Assembly: GCA_946221915.1 (NCBI GenBank)
Contig: CAMIKG010000064.1
Span: 1 to 25,019, forward strand
Length of the DNA stretch: 25,019 nt
Source of the DNA: an uncultured Erwinia sp.
GTDB lineage: Bacteria > Pseudomonadota > Gammaproteobacteria > Enterobacterales > Enterobacteriaceae
Reading direction: 5' to 3'
Notes under the pieces: model-generated
The model's database searches: none
Seen by the model: only the letters and a program-made list of their open reading frames with translations
What the model was told of the DNA's origin: nothing
Shown: positions 20,942 to 25,019 of the stretch, one piece after another
How positions within the stretch are numbered: the stretch's first letter is position 1
How the letters are laid out: every line of letters starts with the position of its first letter
Made by a program: the position numbers and the translations under genes

Positions 20942-21850
20942 TTAGAAATAACCCTGGCGTTTCTTCAGCTCCATGGAGCCGGCCTGGTCGCGGTCGATCA
21001 CGCGTCCCTGACGTTCACTGGTGGTGGACACCAGCATCTCTTCGATAATCTCCGGTAAGGTCTGTGCCTCCGACTCTACCGCGCCGGTCAGCGGCCAGCA
21101 GCCAAGGGTACGGAAACGCACCATGCGCTGCTCAATCACTTCGCCAGGCTGCAGGTCGATGCGGTCGTCATCGATCATCATCAGCATGCCGTCGCGCTCC
21201 AGCACCGGACGTGGCGCCGCCAGATACAGCGGAACGATTTCGATATTTTCCAGGAAGATATATTGCCAGATATCCAGTTCGGTCCAGTTTGACAGCGGGA
21301 AGACACGAATGCTTTCACCTTTGTTAATCTGGCCGTTGTAGTTGTGCCACAGCTCCGGACGCTGGTTTTTCGGGTCCCAGCGATGGAAACGGTCGCGGAA
21401 GGAGTAGATACGCTCTTTGGCGCGCGACTTCTCTTCATCACGGCGCGCGCCACCGAAAGCGGCGTCAAAACCGTATTTATTCAGCGCCTGCTTCAGCCCT
21501 TCGGTTTTCATGATGTCGGTATGTTTGGCGCTGCCGTGCACAAACGGGTTAATGCCCATCGCCACCCCTTCCGGGTTGCGGTGCACCAGCAGTTCGGCGC
21601 CAATGTTTTTCACCGTGCGGTCGCGGAATTCGTACATCTCACGGAATTTCCAGCCGGTATCAACATGCAGCAGCGGGAACGGCAGGGTTCCCGGATAGAA
21701 GGCTTTACGCGCCAGGTGCAGCATCACCGAAGAGTCTTTGCCGATGGAGTACATCATCACCGGGTTGGAGAACTCCGCCGCCACTTCGCGGATGATATGG
21801 ATACTCTCCGCCTCCAGTTGACGCAGATGAGTGAGTCGTTTTTGATCCAT
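20942..21850 (-). CDS. cysD: Sulfate adenylyltransferase catalytic subunit CysD
   Basis: Catalytic subunit of 302 aa (E. coli 302 aa) of the PP-loop superfamily. MMYSIGKDSSVMLHLARKAF (about residues 32-51) holds the PP-loop that binds ATP. HVDTGWKFREMYEFRD, GGARRDEEKSRAKERIYSFR and the C-terminal RQGRVIDRDQAGSMELKKRQ are family blocks. With CysN it makes adenylyl sulfate from ATP and sulfate in the cytoplasm. It starts 9 nt after the cysG stop with an AAGGA-type ribosome site, so it is in one operon with cysG. Confidence 0.98.
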   Translation of the reverse strand: MDQKRLTHLRQLEAESIHIIREVAAEFSNPVMMYSIGKDSSVMLHLARKAFYPGTLPFPLLHVDTGWKFREMYEFRDRTVKNIGAELLVHRNPEGVAMGINPFVHGSAKHTDIMKTEGLKQALNKYGFDAAFGGARRDEEKSRAKERIYSFRDRFHRWDPKNQRPELWHNYNGQINKGESIRVFPLSNWTELDIWQYIFLENIEIVPLYLAAPRPVLERDGMLMMIDDDRIDLQPGEVIEQRMVRFRTLGCWPLTGAVESEAQTLPEIIEEMLVSTTSERQGRVIDRDQAGSMELKKRQGYF

Positions 21851-21859
21851 GATCCTTCC

Positions 21860-23275
21860 TCAAGCCAAATTCACAACGGCGGATTCGCGTCCGGCCTGTT
21901 GCGCTGAATGTTGAAACCATGCCAGCTGCGCGTGCAGGTTGACGACCTCGCCAATCACTAACAGTGCTGGCGTTGGCGCGCGCTGCGCCAGTTCTTCGAG
22001 TTGTTGCAGCGTGCCGGTCAGCACCTGCTGATTCTGTCGGGTACCGCAGCCAATCACTGCTACCGGCGTGCTGGCGTCGCGACCATGGGCCATCAGCTGC
22101 TGACTGATTTCCGCTGCTTTCACCGTGCCCATATAGATCGCCAGCGTCTGGCGTTCACGCGCCAGCGCAGGCCAGTCGACGTCTTCGCCGCCCGTGCGGC
22201 AATGACCGGTAATAAACATCACACTTTGCGCGTGATCGCGATGGGTCAGCGGGATACCGGCATACGCCGTGGCTCCCGCCGCCGCGGTAATCCCCGGCAC
22301 CACCTGGAATGGAATACCCGCTTCCTGCGCCGCCTGCAGCTCCTCGCCGCCGCGACCAAAGATAAACGGGTCGCCGCCTTTCAGACGCACCACACGCTTG
22401 CCTTTACGCGCCAGCTCAACCAGCAGACGGTTAGTCTCTTCCTGCGGCACCGAATGCGCGCCCGCGCGCTTGCCGACACAGATGCGATCCGCATCGCGGC
22501 GCACCAGATCGAGAATCTCTTCACTGACCAGGTGGTCATACAGCACCACATCCGCCAGCTGCATCACCTGTAAACCACGCAGCGTCAGCAGGCCGCTGTC
22601 ACCGGGTCCGGCGCCCACCAGCACAATCTCACCCTGCGCTTTTTCCGGATGCGCCAGCTGATCGTCCAGCGTCTGTTGCGCGCCCAGCACATTTCCGGCG
22701 GCCACCTGGCTGGCGAACAGGCCATTAAACGCCCGCTCCCAGAAACGGCGGCGGTCGGACATTTTATGGAAACGTTGCTTAACCTTGTCGCGCCACTGAC
22801 CGGCGATTTGCGCCATCTGGCCTAAATTCGCGGGTAACAGCGACTCCAGCTTTTCACGCAGCAGGCGCGCCAGCACCGGCGCAGTGCCGCTGGAAGAGAT
22901 CGCCACCACCAGCGGGGAACGATCGACAATAGAAGGGAAAATAAAGGAGCACTTTGGCTGGTCATCCACCACGTTAGCCAGCAGATGACGACGGTTGGCC
23001 GCCTCATACACCAGCCCATTCAGTGCGCTGTCATCAGTAGCGGCAATCACCAGAAACACGCTGTCGAGCTGCGTTTCGGCAAACTCGGTCGCCAGCCACT
23101 CCACGGCATCGATATCTGCCAGTTCCTGCAGCTCTTCACACAGCTCACGCGCGGCAATCTGCACGCGCGCGCCAGCGCGACGCAGCAATTCAATTTTGCG
23201 CGCCGCCACATCACCACCGCCTACCACGAGGACCGGCTTCGACTTAAGATCGGCAAATATCGGGAGATAGTCCAC
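21860..23275 (-). CDS. cysG: Siroheme synthase CysG (trifunctional)
   Basis: Enzyme of 471 aa that turns uroporphyrinogen III into siroheme, the cofactor of sulfite reductase. The N-terminal dehydrogenase/ferrochelatase half has the NAD-binding VLVVGGGDVAARK (GGG at about 19-21) and SSSG with a serine at the position of E. coli Ser128. The C-terminal methyltransferase half has VGAGPGDSG (220-228), RLKGGDPFIFGRGGEE and PGITAAAGATAYAGIPLTHR. The GTG at 23275 gives MDYLPIFADL, matching the usual CysG start, and has AAGG 5 nt upstream. A TTG six codons earlier is in frame but less likely. A short C-terminal extension makes it longer than E. coli CysG (457 aa). Placement before cysD ties cofactor supply to sulfate activation. 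Confidence 0.94.
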   Translation of the reverse strand: MDYLPIFADLKSKPVLVVGGGDVAARKIELLRRAGARVQIAARELCEELQELADIDAVEWLATEFAETQLDSVFLVIAATDDSALNGLVYEAANRRHLLANVVDDQPKCSFIFPSIVDRSPLVVAISSSGTAPVLARLLREKLESLLPANLGQMAQIAGQWRDKVKQRFHKMSDRRRFWERAFNGLFASQVAAGNVLGAQQTLDDQLAHPEKAQGEIVLVGAGPGDSGLLTLRGLQVMQLADVVLYDHLVSEEILDLVRRDADRICVGKRAGAHSVPQEETNRLLVELARKGKRVVRLKGGDPFIFGRGGEELQAAQEAGIPFQVVPGITAAAGATAYAGIPLTHRDHAQSVMFITGHCRTGGEDVDWPALARERQTLAIYMGTVKAAEISQQLMAHGRDASTPVAVIGCGTRQNQQVLTGTLQQLEELAQRAPTPALLVIGEVVNLHAQLAWFQHSAQQAGRESAVVNLA

Positions 23276-23311
23276 GTCGGCCTTACTATGCAATAACAGA
23301 AAGTTAACGCG

Positions 23312-23376
23312 ACTATACGTCTCCCGGTTCCGCCAGATGAAATTACTAATTGGAATGAGTAGTTACCGAATGGAAT
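23312..23376 (-). promoter_or_regulatory. cysG-cysDNC promoter with candidate CysB-type sites
   Basis: On the minus strand TATAGT (23312-23317) is a good -10, with no recognisable -35 at the right distance. Upstream, ATTCCA occurs twice exactly 20 bp apart (plus-strand TGGAAT at 23351-23356 and 23371-23376), embedded in similar 21-bp blocks (13 identical positions). These would lie at roughly -46 to -71, where CysB binds at activated cys promoters. CysB sites are degenerate, so this is a candidate only. Confidence 0.45.
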
Positions 23377-23447
23377 AACACCGTAACTAAGCTACGTACA
23401 AAATGTGCTTAACAGATGATTATTCGGGGCTTTCAGAGAGAATGAAA

Positions 23448-23476
23448 TTGTCTGAAGGCGATCACAGTTTCATACT
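23448..23476 (+). promoter_or_regulatory. Candidate iap promoter
   Basis: TTGTCT (23448-23453), a 17-bp spacer and CATACT (23471-23476) match sigma-70 elements at four of six positions each, about 57 nt before the iap start. It diverges from the cysG promoter, and the two share the 257-nt gap 23276-23532. Confidence 0.4.
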
Positions 23477-23532
23477 AGCGCAGCAAAATTTTTTCTCTGG
23501 TGCGCCACTGGATGACGCCTAAGGACACTGAA

Positions 23533-24564
23533 ATGTTTTCCCCCCTCCGCCTGATAGCGCTGGCTGCGTTACTCAGTTGCGGTATCGCTTTACCGGCTAG
23601 CGCGGCGGATGTGGCTCCAGGCAAACAGGCCGAACAGCAGCTGCGTAATATCGCCACCTGGTTTCCTGGCCGCATGACCGGCAGCCCGGCGGAACTGCTC
23701 ACCGCCGACTATCTGCACCAGCAATTCAGCAGTATGGGCTACCAGAGCGATAAGCGCGATTTTCATACCCGCTATCAGTATCACTACCAGGATGGCCGCA
23801 CGGCATGGAAAAACGTCACTGGCACCTCCGTCATTGCCGCGCGCGAAGGCAGCGCGCCGCAACAGATTCTCGTCGTCGCCCATCTCGACACCTGGAGCCC
23901 GCTCAGTGACAGCGACGTCGCACGCAATCTCGGTGGCCTGCGTCTGCAGGGCGTCGATGACAATGCCGCCGGACTGGGCGTGATGCTGGAACTGGCGCAG
24001 CGGCTGAGCCAGACGCCGCTGCACTACGGCGTGCGCTTTGTCGCGCTAAGCGGTGAAGAGATTGGCCAGCGCGGCAGCGCCGACTACCTGGCGCGCATGT
24101 CAGAAGCCGAAAAGAAAAACACCCTGCTGGTGATTAACCTCGACAGCCTGCTGACCGGCGACACACTCTACTTCACCAGCGGTCGTCATACGCCTGCCGC
24201 CGTCGCGCGTCAGACACGCGATCGCGCCCTTGCGCTGGCGCGCCGTTATGGCATTGGCGCCACCAGCCATCAGCTGGCGAAGAATGACTACCCCGCTGAC
24301 AACGCCTTCGATGCCGCCGGTTTTCCGCTGCTGGACGTACGCGCCACCAACTGGACGCTGGGCAACAAAGATGGCGCACAACAGCGCCGCATCTCCAGCC
24401 ACTTCCCGCAGGGAATTAGCCGCCATCAGACCGAGCGTGATAACCTCAGCTACCTTGACCGCTGGCTGCCCGGACGCATTGCGCTACGCAGCCGCGACAG
24501 CGTCAAAATCCTGTTGCCATTACTCAACGAACTGGCCAACCCGCAGCCTAAAAAGGAGTCGTAA
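23533..24564 (+). CDS. iap: Alkaline phosphatase isozyme conversion aminopeptidase Iap
   Basis: Exported M28-family zinc aminopeptidase of 343 aa (E. coli 345 aa), known for trimming the N-terminal arginine of alkaline phosphatase in the periplasm. The signal peptide is MFSPLRLIALAALLSCGIAL followed by PASA, with cleavage after about residue 24. Metal-binding positions are visible: VVAHLDTWS (H117, D119), GVDDNAAG (D142), SGEEIG (E175/E176) and INLDS (D204). The ATG has AAGGA 7 nt upstream; a GTG at 23500 would spoil the signal peptide. It is divergent from the cys operon, as in E. coli, and overlaps the next gene by one base. Confidence 0.94.
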   Translation: MFSPLRLIALAALLSCGIALPASAADVAPGKQAEQQLRNIATWFPGRMTGSPAELLTADYLHQQFSSMGYQSDKRDFHTRYQYHYQDGRTAWKNVTGTSVIAAREGSAPQQILVVAHLDTWSPLSDSDVARNLGGLRLQGVDDNAAGLGVMLELAQRLSQTPLHYGVRFVALSGEEIGQRGSADYLARMSEAEKKNTLLVINLDSLLTGDTLYFTSGRHTPAAVARQTRDRALALARRYGIGATSHQLAKNDYPADNAFDAAGFPLLDVRATNWTLGNKDGAQQRRISSHFPQGISRHQTERDNLSYLDRWLPGRIALRSRDSVKILLPLLNELANPQPKKES

Positions 24565-24848
24565 TGTATATCGTATCCCTCAGCTACACCCGCCCGGTTG
24601 AAGAAGTCGAAGCCCTGCTGGAGGGGCACGTTGCATGGCTGGATCGCTATTTCGCCAGCGGAGAATTCCTGTTTGCCGGCCGTAAAGATCCGCGCACTGG
24701 CGGCGTGATTATTGCAAAAGATATCGATCGTGAAACGCTGGATAAGATCGTGGCGGAAGATCCCTTTGTCGCCGTCGCGAACTATGAGATCACCAAAGTC
24801 AACGTGACGCGTACTAATGATGCGCTGCATACGCTGGTAGGGATTTAA
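24564..24848 (+). CDS. YciI family protein
   Basis: Small protein of 94 aa covering the whole YCII domain (ferredoxin-like fold). The conserved histidine is H22 in LLEGHVAWLDRYFASGEFLF; the KDPRTGGVIIAK strand and the EDPFVAVANYEI segment (DPF at 66-68) are typical. The biochemical role of most YciI proteins is unknown; related domains act as muconolactone-like or dehydrochlorinase-type enzymes. The ATG shares a base with the iap stop (TAATG), with AAAGGAG as a strong ribosome site, so translation is coupled to iap. No signal peptide is seen, so it is cytoplasmic although its partner gene encodes a periplasmic enzyme. Confidence 0.88.
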   Translation: MYIVSLSYTRPVEEVEALLEGHVAWLDRYFASGEFLFAGRKDPRTGGVIIAKDIDRETLDKIVAEDPFVAVANYEITKVNVTRTNDALHTLVGI

Positions 24849-24960
24849 ACAGGCAACAGAAACAGTCAAAGCTTAGAGATGCCCGGCAAATTATGCGCAG
24901 CAATAGCTGGAAAGGATTTCAACAGGCGACAAAAAAATTCAAAGCGCAGGGAACACGGGC
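24841..24960. repeat. Imperfect 47-bp direct repeat at the end of the YciI gene
   Basis: The block 24841-24887, which includes the last sense codon and stop of the YciI gene, is repeated at 24914-24960 (73 bp later) with 35 of 47 positions identical. Shared pieces are GGATTT, AACAGGC and TCAAAGC. It may be a local duplication or two copies of a dispersed extragenic element. Confidence 0.6.
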
Positions 24961-24975
24961 CGAAGAGGAAAGCGT

Positions 24976-24997
24976 CCCGCGCCATGGACGGCGCGGG
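24976..24997. repeat. GC-rich hairpin at the window edge
   Basis: A perfect 8-bp inverted repeat CCCGCGCC/GGCGCGGG with a 6-nt loop is followed by GGCCGAGCGGCCAGGGATGGCG. It directly follows the second direct-repeat copy and continues toward the window edge. It could be a terminator for iap-yciI or the core of a dispersed palindromic element; there is no U tract after the stem. Confidence 0.55.
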
Positions 24998-25019
24998 CCG
25001 AGCGGCCAGGGATGGCGAA

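Noticed and set aside
23276..23293. TTG-start extension of cysG
   Set aside because: The GTG at 23275 has AAGG at proper distance and yields the standard MDYLPIF start of the family.
1..25019. tRNA or rRNA genes and integrase or insertion-sequence genes that could explain the inserted modules
   Set aside because: None could be recognised by eye on either strand; all long real frames are assigned to other families.

Overview
The window looks like chromosomal DNA of a gamma-proteobacterium of the Enterobacterales, most likely an Erwiniaceae member (Pantoea/Erwinia type). The reasons are the high GC content, the Enterobacterales block iap / cysDNC / ygbE / ftsB-ispD-ispF-truD, the placement of cysG directly upstream of cysD, and protein lengths almost identical to E. 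coli (IspF 159 aa, TruD 349 aa, FtsB 105 aa). The genus assignment is inference; no rRNA or other marker is present.

Layout, left to right. (1) 1-8324, all minus strand: a seven-gene peptide-utilisation operon read from right to left. It runs dgcN (DUF1611 N-acetyltransferase family), dgcA (L-Ala-D/L-Glu epimerase / N-acetyl-D-Glu racemase family), gsiA, gsiB, gsiC, gsiD (a complete glutathione/dipeptide-type ABC importer) and a DmpA-type self-processing peptidase cut by the window edge. A two-hairpin, G-quadruplex-capable repeat sits between the binding-protein gene and the first permease gene, and a 28-bp palindrome covers the candidate promoter. (2) 8555-11124, minus strand: the housekeeping run ftsB-ispD-ispF-truD. 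(3) 11255-15681, minus strand: kdpFABC, the high-affinity K+ pump, without adjacent kdpDE but with a nearly perfect KdpE-type box. (4) 15907-18192, plus strand: a three-gene polar/basic amino-acid ABC importer, divergent from kdp, with a possible ArgR-type site over its promoter. (5) 18193-18520: a gene-free convergent gap filled with palindromes and short direct repeats, including a second copy of the repeat found in the peptide operon. (6) 18521-23275, minus strand: cysG-cysD-cysN-cysC (siroheme synthesis and sulfate activation) followed by ygbE. (7) 23533-24848, plus strand: iap and a translationally coupled YciI-family gene, followed by extragenic repeats up to the window edge.

How it fits together. 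In E. coli, cysC-ygbE-ftsB-ispD-ispF-truD-surE is a continuous core block. Here it is opened at two joints: kdpFABC plus the amino-acid transporter lie between ygbE and ftsB, and the peptide/D-Glu operon follows truD where surE would be expected. The peptide operon is the most interesting part. It combines import of small peptides, a self-cleaving aminopeptidase for unusual peptide bonds, and two enzymes of D-glutamate handling. This suggests scavenging of murein-derived or other D-Glu/gamma-Glu peptides. The function is inferred from gene families and linkage, not shown directly by the sequence.
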